From: UBA2256 sp964453055
GTDB lineage: Bacteria > Spirochaetota > Spirochaetia > Treponematales > Rectinemataceae
NCBI GenBank assembly: GCA_964453055.1
Contig: CAYVOD010000002.1
Coordinates: 18,564 to 82,563 of the forward strand
Direction: 5' to 3'
DNA length: 64,000 nt
In this document: piece after piece, positions 16,976-23,928 of the stretch
How the letters are laid out: the number at the start of each line of letters is the position of its first letter
Numbering within the stretch: the stretch's first letter is position 1
Position numbers and translations under genes: made by a program
Notes under the pieces: model-generated
The model's database searches: none
What the model was told of the DNA's origin: nothing
What the model saw: the letters and a program-made list of their open reading frames with translations, nothing else

Positions 16976-17550
16976 GAACGGCATTGTTCGGGGGCAGTTT
17001 CAATCCCATCCACGTCGGCCACCTCATCATGGCCGAGGAAGTGCTCCTGGCCGCCTCCTGCGACAGGGTTCTCTTTCTTCCCGCCAAAATCCCCCCGCAC
17101 AAGCCGCTAGACGACCCCGGGCCAGAGCTGAGGGCCGCCATGGTCGAGGCGAGCATCAGAAACGATTCGCGTTTCGCGATTAGCCGCTGCGAGCTCGAGC
17201 GCCCCGGGATTTCCTATACCATCGACTCGCTGCGAATCCTTCGATCCCAGGACCTCATAGAAGAGCATCCCTACATAATCATCGGCGACGACCTGCTGGA
17301 AGGCTTTTCTTCCTGGAAAGAAGCCGAGCTTCTCGCCAGGGAGGCAGAGCTCCTGGTCGTCCGAAGAAACAGCGAGAGGAAACTGCCCTTCGCCTATCCG
17401 CACCGCTACCTGGACAACAGGATGCTGCCCATCTCCTCGACGGAAATCCGCAGGCTCATACAAGAAGGCGGAGCCTGGCGTTACCTGGTGCCGGACGGCG
17501 CTCGCTCCCTGATCGAACAAAACTCGCTGTACGGCTATGGAAGAAATTGA
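16972..17550 (+). CDS. nadD: Nicotinate-nucleotide adenylyltransferase
   Basis: NadD makes deamido-NAD from nicotinate mononucleotide and ATP. The 192-residue protein begins RTALFGGSFNPIHVGHLIMAEE, with the nucleotidyltransferase GGSFNPxHxGH signature. The second signature is ISSTEIRRLI near the C-terminus. The region IIGDDLLEGFSSWKEAELL is typical. It starts at a GTG that overlaps the obgE stop and itself overlaps yqeK by 14 bases. The nadD-yqeK-rsfS order is widely conserved and supports the names. Confidence 0.95.
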   Translation: MRTALFGGSFNPIHVGHLIMAEEVLLAASCDRVLFLPAKIPPHKPLDDPGPELRAAMVEASIRNDSRFAISRCELERPGISYTIDSLRILRSQDLIEEHPYIIIGDDLLEGFSSWKEAELLAREAELLVVRRNSERKLPFAYPHRYLDNRMLPISSTEIRRLIQEGGAWRYLVPDGARSLIEQNSLYGYGRN

Positions 17551-18151
17551 AGCCAGGCTCCTTCTAGAGCTCGAAAGCCTGTGCAAGCCATCAAGGCAGA
17601 CACACAGCCGTTCGGTAGCCGCGACGGCCGAGTCCCTCGCGAAGCGCTTTGGGGTCGATCCATTCGCCGCCAGGCTGGCCGGGCTCGGACACGATCTGGC
17701 GAAGGATAGGGAATTAGGATATCAGTGGGAACTAGCCCGCAGGGCAGTCTTACACCCGGAGCTGAAGGCGGTTTCCGACGTCGTTGCGATCATGGAGTCC
17801 GAAAGGGACTTTGCCGACAAGATTATCCATGGCCCTGCCTCGGCGGTATATATGAGGGAAAACCTAGGCATCGGCGATATGGCCGTGCTGACGGCCGTAA
17901 GTCTACACTCCCAAGCGGCGTTGCGGATGGACAAGCTGTCCTCGATACTCTTCGTGGCCGACAAGATGGAGCCGGCAAGAGCCTACGCGGGAATCGCCGA
18001 GGCCACGGCGCTGCGAAGGGACAGCTTGGAAACACTGCTCAGAAAAGCCTTGGGACTCTCGATGGAATGGCTAAACGCCAAAGGTTACGCTATTGCCCAA
18101 AGCAGCATCGACTTATACAATGCCCTAACAATGGATACGGCCTCGGAATGA
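17537..18151 (+). CDS. yqeK: YqeK-type HD hydrolase (Ap4A hydrolase)
   Basis: YqeK proteins are symmetrical diadenosine tetraphosphate hydrolases of the HD superfamily. The 204-residue protein has HSRSVAATAESLAKRFG with the first metal histidine, then LAGLGHDLAKD with the HD pair. KIIHGPASAVY and LTAVSLHSQAAL add further metal ligands and LFVADKMEPARAY the distal Asp. It follows nadD directly and its stop overlaps the ATG of the next gene (ATGA). Length and neighbours fit well. Confidence 0.92.
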   Translation: MEEIEARLLLELESLCKPSRQTHSRSVAATAESLAKRFGVDPFAARLAGLGHDLAKDRELGYQWELARRAVLHPELKAVSDVVAIMESERDFADKIIHGPASAVYMRENLGIGDMAVLTAVSLHSQAALRMDKLSSILFVADKMEPARAYAGIAEATALRRDSLETLLRKALGLSMEWLNAKGYAIAQSSIDLYNALTMDTASE

Positions 18152-19323
18152 GAAAGCTTCAATTCGACAAAAGCCATATTTTGCTATGGCTGATCGCGGC
18201 ATTGTTCCTGACCGCCCTGGTGACTGGAATCGTCGTGCTGCGCTCCGAAAGCCTGAGTTCCCAGCTCAGGACGGACCAACCGGTCAATGTCCTCTTGATT
18301 TTCCAGCAGGACGGAAGGCCGGCCTCCACCCAGCTTCTCACCTTCTACCCCTCCAAGGCCAAGGCCGCCCTTCTGGACATACCCGGCAATACCGCCGTCA
18401 TTTTAACGACCATCAAGCGGATGGACAGGATCGACTATACCTACAAGGCCAACAATCCCAAAAGCTTCACTACCGAGGTTTCGCGGTATCTGGACATACC
18501 GCTCAACGGCTACCTCCTTTTCGATGAAAAGGGTTTGAGCAGCATCGTGGATTACCTCGACGGGCTTCAGCTTTTCATTCCTTCCATGATAATCCAGGAA
18601 GGGCAGGCACCTGTGCGCCTGCCCGGAGGCGCTGTCACCCTGGACGGGGAAAAAGTCCTGCAGTTCCTCAGATACAAGGAAGATCAGGAGAACGAAGGCG
18701 ACGCGCTCGCGAGAAGGCAAAAAATGACCCTCGCCTTGATCAAGAGGCTGGCGTACAGATCTGGGTACCTGGAAAACAAGAAAACGGCAGCGATGCTCAC
18801 CAAGCCTATCCAAAGCAATTTCAGCGGTCAGGCACAGCGGCGCCTGCTCCAGGAAATCGCTAAGCTGGACGCCGACTCGATACTCATGCAAAGAATCACC
18901 GGAACCTACCGCGCGGTGGAAGACGAAGAGCTCTTCTTCCCCTTCTACGACGGGGAGCTGGCCAGGGATATGCTGAAGCAGACTCTCAACGCCATGAGCG
19001 TTTCCAGCAGCGCGGGGAGCGGAGGAAGAATCTACACGGTGGAAATACTGAACGGGACCACGGAACGAGGCCTCGCCGCCCGGACGGCCGAGATTTTCGG
19101 AAGCTTCGGCTACGATGTGGTTGCGGTGGGCAACGCAGACCAGACCGAGTACGCTTCCACGAGAATCATCGATCGATACGGCGACAAGGAAGCGCTCAGC
19201 TCCATAGGCGCCGTCATAAAGTGCGCAAATTTCGGGGACGCCTCTGAATACAAGGGTTCGATAAAAGCGGATTATACGATCATATTAGGAAAGGATTTCG
19301 ATGGGAGGGTCTGTGTCCAATAG
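18148..19323 (+). CDS. LytR-CpsA-Psr (LCP) family protein with LytR_C domain
   Basis: A 391-residue membrane-anchored protein: short cytoplasmic start, one helix at about 11-31 (ILLWLIAALFLTALVTGIVV), an extracytoplasmic LCP domain and a C-terminal LytR_C domain (RIYTVEILNGTTERGLAARTAEIF). LCP enzymes move undecaprenyl-linked glycans onto peptidoglycan or proteins. The second half of the catalytic domain is recognisable (VTLDGEKVLQFLRYKEDQ, ARRQKMTLALIKRLA). The usual IPRDT segment reads DIPGNT, losing an Arg/Asp pair that contacts the phosphates, so activity is uncertain. It overlaps yqeK by four bases and rsfS by 23. The ATG at 18148 was chosen for this coupling. Confidence 0.85.
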   Translation: MRKLQFDKSHILLWLIAALFLTALVTGIVVLRSESLSSQLRTDQPVNVLLIFQQDGRPASTQLLTFYPSKAKAALLDIPGNTAVILTTIKRMDRIDYTYKANNPKSFTTEVSRYLDIPLNGYLLFDEKGLSSIVDYLDGLQLFIPSMIIQEGQAPVRLPGGAVTLDGEKVLQFLRYKEDQENEGDALARRQKMTLALIKRLAYRSGYLENKKTAAMLTKPIQSNFSGQAQRRLLQEIAKLDADSILMQRITGTYRAVEDEELFFPFYDGELARDMLKQTLNAMSVSSSAGSGGRIYTVEILNGTTERGLAARTAEIFGSFGYDVVAVGNADQTEYASTRIIDRYGDKEALSSIGAVIKCANFGDASEYKGSIKADYTIILGKDFDGRVCVQ

Positions 19324-19669
19324 TCATTCGCTAGCTTTCGCGATAGCCTCTATTCTCGCCGAACATAAGGCCGAGGACGTTCTCGTGCTGGATCTGCGCG
19401 AAATCGCTGGGTGGACGGATTTTTTCGTCCTCGGCAGCTCAAGCTCGATCACCCATATGCGTGGGCTTTCACGCTTCGTAGAAGAATATTTGGAGAAGGA
19501 AAAAATTCCTTCCCTCAATCGCCCGGTGGCCAGCGATGACGAAAGCTGGCTGCTCCAGGATATCGGCGACGTGGTCGTCCATATAATGAGCAGGGAAGCC
19601 AGGAATTTTTACGAATTGGAAAAACTTTGGTACAAGGCCAAGGCCTACAGCCTGAGCGCAGGACAATAA
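19301..19669 (+). CDS. rsfS: Ribosomal silencing factor RsfS
   Basis: RsfS binds L14 on the 50S subunit and blocks subunit joining in starvation. The protein shows the family core VLDLREIAGWTDFFVLGSSSS, the central HMRGLSRFVEEYLEKE and the C-terminal DIGDVVVHIMSREARNFYELEKLW. It is 122 residues from the ATG at 19301; a GTG at 19313 would remove four residues and is equally possible. The start lies inside the LCP gene. A hairpin terminator follows two bases after the stop and closes the operon. Confidence 0.95.
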   Translation: MGGSVSNSHSLAFAIASILAEHKAEDVLVLDLREIAGWTDFFVLGSSSSITHMRGLSRFVEEYLEKEKIPSLNRPVASDDESWLLQDIGDVVVHIMSREARNFYELEKLWYKAKAYSLSAGQ

Positions 19670-19670
19670 A

Positions 19671-19695
19671 AAAAGCCGCCTTCTGGCGGCTTTTT
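19671..19695 (+). terminator. Rho-independent terminator after rsfS
   Basis: AAAAGCCGCC and GGCGGCTTTT pair around a TTCT loop and run into T residues. The A-rich left arm also lets it act for the minus-strand gene ending at 19715. Confidence 0.9.
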
Positions 19696-19714
19696 CAATT
19701 ATTTAGCCTTTGGC

Positions 19715-20029
19715 TCATTCGTCGAGATCGTCGTATTCCACGTCGTCGTCATAGCTGAACTCATCGTCGTCGTCATCGTCATCGAAATCGTCGTCCTCGT
19801 CGTCGAAATCGTCGTCGAAATCGTCGTCGAAATCGTCGTCGTCGAAGTCCTCGTCGTCCAGCTCGTCTTCATCCTCGTCGAAATCGTCGTAGTCGTCGTC
19901 ATATTCGTCGTCGAAATGAACGGGGGTCCTGAGCACAAAGCCGGAAGCCTGCAAGGGCTGAATTCCTGTCAATGTAGCCAATTCACATTCCGAACCCTTG
20001 GATACGGAAGCGCTATTAATGGGGGTCAT
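19715..20029 (-). CDS. Asp-repeat acidic protein, unknown function
   Basis: I do not recognise this protein. The 104 residues split into a 39-residue N-terminal part of ordinary composition (contains ECELATLTGIQPLQASGFVL) and a tail of about 65 residues that is almost all Asp and Glu, broken by single Phe or Tyr (for example DDDFDDDFDDDFDD). No signal peptide or membrane segment is seen. GGGAGG lies ten bases upstream of the ATG at 20029, and a consensus promoter stands further upstream, so expression is likely real. A further upstream in-frame start (20104) lacks these supports. The tail is coded by a near-tandem 12-base repeat and may vary in length between strains. Cation or basic-protein binding is only a guess. 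Confidence 0.7.
   Translation of the reverse strand: MTPINSASVSKGSECELATLTGIQPLQASGFVLRTPVHFDDEYDDDYDDFDEDEDELDDEDFDDDDFDDDFDDDFDDEDDDFDDDDDDDEFSYDDDVEYDDLDE
19795..19850. repeat. Near-tandem 12-base repeat in the acidic gene
   Basis: CGTCGAAATCGT-type units repeat with a 12-base period around 19801-19840, set in a longer stretch of GTC triplets. They encode the Phe-Asp-Asp-Asp units on the minus strand. This is coding low complexity, not a CRISPR array. Confidence 0.85.
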
Positions 20030-20131
20030 GGTCGCATCCTCCCTTTGTCCTGCTTCAACACGGCAGCTTTCGCGAACTATGCGAAGAAACTTCAGGAGCG
20101 TCAAGTCCTCTGAAGGCGTCCTGGCAACGAA

Positions 20132-20160
20132 AATCTAAAGAGCATATCGAAATCTGTCAA
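20132..20160 (-). promoter_or_regulatory. Strong promoter of the Asp-repeat gene
   Basis: On the minus strand a perfect TTGACA (20160-20155) and TAGATT (20137-20132) are exactly 17 bases apart. The leader to the ATG at 20029 is about 95 bases, long enough to hold control elements. Confidence 0.7.
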
Positions 20161-20220
20161 CTATGTATCGATAATTTTTTGTGAAAAGTGATCAATAAGG
20201 GTATCTCGAGCCCCGGGGCT

Positions 20221-20250
20221 TTGACAGGCAGGAGGCGCAGGCGTTAGATT
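20221..20250 (+). promoter_or_regulatory. Predicted near-leaderless promoter of ispE
   Basis: TTGACA (20221-20226) and TAGATT (20245-20250) are 18 bases apart. Initiation would fall near 20257, three bases before an ATG at 20260. This argues for that ATG over the in-frame TTG at 20251. Confidence 0.6.
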
Positions 20251-20259
20251 TTGGCAGAT

Positions 20260-21255
20260 ATGGACAACAGCCTAGGCGCCACGGCCTTCGCCAAAATAAA
20301 CATAGGCCTCAGCATAGGCCCAAGGTCTCAGAATTCTTTCCACCCCATCTTGAGCCTCTTTCAGAGCGTTTCGCTCGGCGATGACATATTCCTTGACTGG
20401 TCTGGCGATTGGGAAAAATCGACCGGATCCGGAAATCGCGCGGAGGGAAGGCCGAAGGAAGAAGGCTTCGACCTGTCCGTCGAGGGCGATTTCGATTGCC
20501 CAGGCAAATCCACGACACTTTTCAAGGCTGCTGCTGCTTTTCTAGGAAGGCTCGGCATCAACGCGAGGCTCAAGATCAGGGTCGAAAAACGCATTCCAGC
20601 GAAGGCCGGCCTCGGCGGCGGTTCAGCCGACGCAGCAGCGCTGCTCGTTCTTTTGGACAAGGCTTTCGGAACGGGGCTGGAAACGCGGCAACTGGCGGAG
20701 CTCGGGCTCGCCGTCGGTTCCGACGTGCCCTTTTTTTTCAGGGGAGGTACGGCGCTGGTCCATGGAAGGGGAGAGCGGATTGAAACACTTCCGTCCCGCC
20801 TGGACTTCGGCATTCTCCTGATTCATCCCCCCTTCGGCGTATCTACCCCCTGGGCTTATGCCGCCCTGGACAGATATAGGGAGAAGCGAGGAGGGTTCCA
20901 GGATTCGAGCCTATGGGACGAAGTTATCGTTGAGAAAAAAAAGAAGGAAATTGTCGAAGCGCTGGAAAAGCCCTTGGGAGAATGGAAATTCGAGAACGAT
21001 TTTTCCCCCCTGCTTTATAATGAATACCCCGTCTACCGCCAGCTGGAATCCTTTCTGCGGTCCAAGGGGGCGGACTTCGTTTCCATCAGCGGGTCTGGTT
21101 CCTCAATTTTCGGGCTTTTCGGCAATCTTGAAAAAGCCCAGGCGGCAGAAGAAAGCCTCGGGCGGGCAAACGAGGGAGAAGCCCTTCGAAAGCTCTTGTA
21201 CGGCATGAGGTTGCACGCATTAAAACCGCTTGAAACAAGTCTTCGACTAGGCTAG
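20260..21255 (+). CDS. ispE: 4-diphosphocytidyl-2-C-methyl-D-erythritol kinase
   Basis: IspE is the GHMP kinase that phosphorylates CDP-ME in the MEP isoprenoid pathway. The family start ATAFAKINIGLSIGPRSQNSFHPI is present, followed by the ATP loop PAKAGLGGGSADAAALL and the third motif SISGSGSSIFGLFG. Between them GSDVPFFFRGGTALVHGRGE is typical. The protein is 331 residues and carries an extra polar loop (GSGNRAEGRPKEEG) absent from shorter homologues. The start was set at the ATG 20260 because the promoter ends at 20250, leaving no room for a ribosome site. spoVG follows with its own promoter, which overlaps the end of this gene. Confidence 0.94.
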   Translation: MDNSLGATAFAKINIGLSIGPRSQNSFHPILSLFQSVSLGDDIFLDWSGDWEKSTGSGNRAEGRPKEEGFDLSVEGDFDCPGKSTTLFKAAAAFLGRLGINARLKIRVEKRIPAKAGLGGGSADAAALLVLLDKAFGTGLETRQLAELGLAVGSDVPFFFRGGTALVHGRGERIETLPSRLDFGILLIHPPFGVSTPWAYAALDRYREKRGGFQDSSLWDEVIVEKKKKEIVEALEKPLGEWKFENDFSPLLYNEYPVYRQLESFLRSKGADFVSISGSGSSIFGLFGNLEKAQAAEESLGRANEGEALRKLLYGMRLHALKPLETSLRLG

Positions 21256-21258
21256 AAT
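21230..21258 (+). promoter_or_regulatory. Predicted promoter of spoVG
   Basis: TTGAAA (21230-21235) and TAGAAT (21253-21258) are 17 bases apart and overlap the last codons of ispE. A leader of about 34 bases with AAAGGAG leads to spoVG. Confidence 0.7.
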
Positions 21259-21298
21259 CGGACTATGTAGCTGTGTACACAAAAGGAGCGTCCTTGCT

Positions 21299-21583
21299 AT
21301 GGAAATTACGGACATCCGAATCCGCAAGGTTCCGACTGAAGGAAAATTGAAGGCGTATGTCACCGTCACCTTCGATGAATGCTTCGTGGTGCACAATGTC
21401 AAGATCATCGAGGGGAAAAACGGCGTCTTCATAGCAATGCCTAGCAGAAGGACGAATACTGGGGAATATAAGGATATAGCGCATCCCATATGTCCCGATT
21501 TCAGGACGAGACTTCAAGACAAGATTCTCGCCGCCTACGCTTCTGCTCCGGGAAACGACCAGACAGTCCCCGAATTCGACTGA
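21299..21583 (+). CDS. spoVG: SpoVG regulator
   Basis: SpoVG is a small nucleic-acid-binding regulator. In Borrelia it binds DNA and RNA and controls other genes, and in Bacillus it affects sporulation. The 94-residue protein starts MEITDIRIRKVPTEGKLKAY and holds the conserved VTFDECFVVHNVKIIEG and GVFIAMPSRRTNTGEYKDIAHPI, then the helix LQDKILAAYAS. The length is standard. AAAGGAG precedes the ATG. It has its own promoter and is followed by tRNA-Gln and rplY, a grouping that would allow co-transcription. Confidence 0.96.
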   Translation: MEITDIRIRKVPTEGKLKAYVTVTFDECFVVHNVKIIEGKNGVFIAMPSRRTNTGEYKDIAHPICPDFRTRLQDKILAAYASAPGNDQTVPEFD

Positions 21584-21622
21584 TCCGACACGCATCCAAT
21601 CTTGTGTTTGCACTCGCGTTCT

Positions 21623-21694
21623 TGGGACGTCGGCAAGCGGTAAGCCCCCGGGTTTTGGTCCCGGTATTCGCAGGTTCGAATCCTGCCGTCCCAG
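21623..21694 (+). tRNA. tRNA-Gln (anticodon TTG)
   Basis: The seven-base acceptor stem TGGGACG pairs with CGTCCCA. The anticodon loop TTTTGGT is closed by CCGGG/CCCGG and the T arm is GCAGG-TTCGAAT-CCTGC. No CCA is encoded. It lies between spoVG and rplY with no clear promoter of its own. Confidence 0.95.
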
Positions 21695-21734
21695 TACGGC
21701 ACAGTTATGGCCGAATGTGGTAAGGAGATTCCAA

Positions 21735-22388
21735 ATGGAACATTTTGTACTTCAAGCTTTCGATAGAAAGAAGTCCACCAAGGGCTATCTCAACGAGAAC
21801 AGAAAAGCGGGGAAGATTCCCGCGGTGGTCTACGGGGCGGGCAAGACGGCCAACAATCTTTTCGTCTATGCCAGCGAATACGAAAAAGCCCTGAAGAGCA
21901 TCACCGAGAGTACGATAATTACCCTTGACGTCGAGGGTCGGAAGCTTAGTGTTTTCGCGAAGGACCACCAGCGCCACGCCGTCGACAAAAACATCCTCCA
22001 TATCGATTTTCTCGAGGTGCAGGAGGGCAAGAAACTTCACGCCCACGTACGCCTTGTTCTCAAGGGCACGCCCAAGGGAGTCCTTGAAGGCGGAGTTTTG
22101 GAGAATCCGGCCCATGACATCGAGGTGGAGTGCGATCCTTCCGTCCTGCCCGAACGCATCGAGGTGGACGTTTCCGGGCTGGAGGCCAATCACGCCCTCC
22201 ACGTCCGCGACCTGGCCCAGATCCAGGACGTAAAGGTTTTGACCAACCCCGACACCGTCATCGCGATCGTCAAGTTCGCCAGGGAGGAGAAGGTCGAGGA
22301 AGTCGCCGAGGCGACCGCCGAAGCCGGAGCCGAGGCCGGGGCTGAAGCCCAGGCGCCCGCGGCCCCGGAAGCCGAAGCCAAGGCCTGA
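21735..22388 (+). CDS. rplY: 50S ribosomal protein L25 (general stress protein Ctc type)
   Basis: This L25/Ctc protein binds 5S rRNA. The 217 residues contain the N-terminal L25 domain (VLQAFDRKKSTKGYLNENRKAGKIPAVVYG) and the C-terminal TL5 beta domain (LHVRDLAQIQDVKVLTNPDTVIAIVK). The last 30 residues are an Ala/Glu-rich tail (EAGAEAGAEAQAP), which is common in long L25 forms. The ATG at 21735 follows TAAGGAG and is preferred over a GTG at 21717. A hairpin terminator follows the stop. Confidence 0.95.
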   Translation: MEHFVLQAFDRKKSTKGYLNENRKAGKIPAVVYGAGKTANNLFVYASEYEKALKSITESTIITLDVEGRKLSVFAKDHQRHAVDKNILHIDFLEVQEGKKLHAHVRLVLKGTPKGVLEGGVLENPAHDIEVECDPSVLPERIEVDVSGLEANHALHVRDLAQIQDVKVLTNPDTVIAIVKFAREEKVEEVAEATAEAGAEAGAEAQAPAAPEAEAKA

Positions 22389-22417
22389 TCGGGCCCTTCA
22401 ATTCCGATTCGAAAAGG

Positions 22418-22454
22418 GCAGGTCTCGGGAACATCCCGCGGACCTGCTTTTTTT
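22418..22454 (+). terminator. Rho-independent terminator after rplY
   Basis: GCAGGTC (22418-22424) pairs with GACCTGC (22441-22447). An inner CGGGA/TCCCG helix closes the loop and seven T residues follow. Confidence 0.85.
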
Positions 22455-22497
22455 ATCCGGAAGGCAGCCTGTGGGCAGGGAGCGGTGGCAGGAAAGA

Positions 22498-23928
22498 ATG
22501 AAGCCAGACACTAACGCGGTACGGAGGATCAACAAGACCGTATCGGGGGAGCTGGCCGAGCTGGGCTCCTTTGGAGGAATACTCGTCGCTTACTCCGGAG
22601 GCGTCGATTCAACCGTGCTTTTGAGCGCGTTGGCGGAGATTGGCATCCATCCCTTGAGGGTTCTTCACGTTGTCCACAATCTTAGGCCAGAGGCTGAGCT
22701 CCTGGCGGAGAGAGAGTTGATCCGAAAATACTGCGGGGAGCTCAAGCTGCCCTTGAGAATCGCCACTATCAAGCCAGGCTCTATCGAAAAACGGGCCAAG
22801 CGCGAAGGGATCGGCATTGAGGCCGCCGCCAGGGAGCTCCGCTACGGGATACTGCTCAGGGAGGCCGGCAAATATGGTTGCGGCATCGTATGTACCGCCC
22901 ATAACGCCGACGACCAGCTTGAAACCCTTCTGGCACGATTCCTCGGATCTTCGAGTTTCGAAGGCCTTAAAGGAATGCCCAAGCAGCGCAGGCTCGGTGG
23001 ATCGGTGCGGCTCTGCAGGCCGCTCTTGACGGTTTCGCGCGCCGAGATTCAAGCCTACGCTTCGATGAAAGAACTAAGGTATTCCCAGGACTCGAGCAAC
23101 GATTCGTCCGCCTATCTGCGGAACAGAATCAGGAAAAAACTCGTCCCCGTCCTGGACAGGGAGTTTCCGGGATGGAGGAAAGGGCTCGAAACCACGGCGA
23201 GCAGACTGGCCGCCGACGGGGGAATCCTCGTCGACCGGCTAACGGAAAGCTTTGGCAGAATCGAATTTTCGGAAACGAGGCGTTCCGCAACGATGCGTGT
23301 CGAGGATTTTTTCGGTCTGCCGGAAAGCCTGCGCGTACGATTGCTGACGCGGTGCATGCGGTACCTGACGAGGAAGGGGAGGCTTTCCTACAGGGCGCTC
23401 CGGGAGGCTTGCCGCGCTCTCTCTTCGGGTGCTAAGGCCTGCGACCTTTTTAGGTACCGGCTGACGATCGAAGATGATCTGCTGCGAATCCTCCCTATAC
23501 TTGATTTTCGCAAGGAAGGCGGGTATTTTTTCATTGTCTCAGATGAAACTGTCATAAAGGCGGGATCTTTGGAAGTCAGCTGTCGCTGGGATGATAGCGA
23601 TAGAGCAAGCGGCGCGGGTCCGGCTTCAACTGTCACCGCCCTGGCCGAGGGTTCCTTCGGTTTTCCGCTGGCGATACGAAGCAGGAAGCACGGGGATAAA
23701 ATACGCTGCGGAGGAAAAGACCGGAGAGTCGACCAGCTCTTGTCCGGTTGGGGAATCGAGGGCAGGCATAGGGATCTCGTGCCTTTGGTAGAGGACGGGA
23801 ACGGAATAGTGGCCATCCTTGCCGACTGCCTGGAAGGTTTCAGTTATGGTCAGCATAAATTTAGGGATTACTCCGGACCCTTGAGGGGCAGGAGCTTTGT
23901 CATACGTATTAAAGGAGCTTATTTTTAG
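22498..23928 (+). CDS. tilS: tRNA(Ile)-lysidine synthase
   Basis: TilS adds lysine to C34 of tRNA-Ile(CAU), letting it read AUA. The N-terminal PP-loop ATPase motif is VAYSGGVDSTVLLSAL. The region GIVCTAHNADDQLETLLARFLGSSSFEGLKGM is the typical ATP and tRNA site. The C-terminal TilS_C domain includes RKHGDKIRCGGKDRRVDQLLSGWGI. The protein is 476 residues from the ATG at 22498, which follows AGGAAAG; a GTG at 22471 would add nine residues. The stop codon abuts the ftsH ATG, so the two genes are coupled. Confidence 0.94.
   Translation: MKPDTNAVRRINKTVSGELAELGSFGGILVAYSGGVDSTVLLSALAEIGIHPLRVLHVVHNLRPEAELLAERELIRKYCGELKLPLRIATIKPGSIEKRAKREGIGIEAAARELRYGILLREAGKYGCGIVCTAHNADDQLETLLARFLGSSSFEGLKGMPKQRRLGGSVRLCRPLLTVSRAEIQAYASMKELRYSQDSSNDSSAYLRNRIRKKLVPVLDREFPGWRKGLETTASRLAADGGILVDRLTESFGRIEFSETRRSATMRVEDFFGLPESLRVRLLTRCMRYLTRKGRLSYRALREACRALSSGAKACDLFRYRLTIEDDLLRILPILDFRKEGGYFFIVSDETVIKAGSLEVSCRWDDSDRASGAGPASTVTALAEGSFGFPLAIRSRKHGDKIRCGGKDRRVDQLLSGWGIEGRHRDLVPLVEDGNGIVAILADCLEGFSYGQHKFRDYSGPLRGRSFVIRIKGAYF

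Noticed and set aside
19735..19920. Regular GTC/CGA repeats resembling a CRISPR or microsatellite array
   Set aside because: Units are 12 bases with no unique spacers and stay in frame as Asp/Phe codons. It is coding repeat DNA.
20251..20253. TTG as the ispE start
   Set aside because: It directly follows the -10 box at 20245-20250 and would lie upstream of the expected transcription start; the ATG at 20260 fits better.
21584..21734. tRNA-Gln as an integration site
   Set aside because: Housekeeping genes flank it on both sides, no integrase is present and no direct repeat of the tRNA end was seen.
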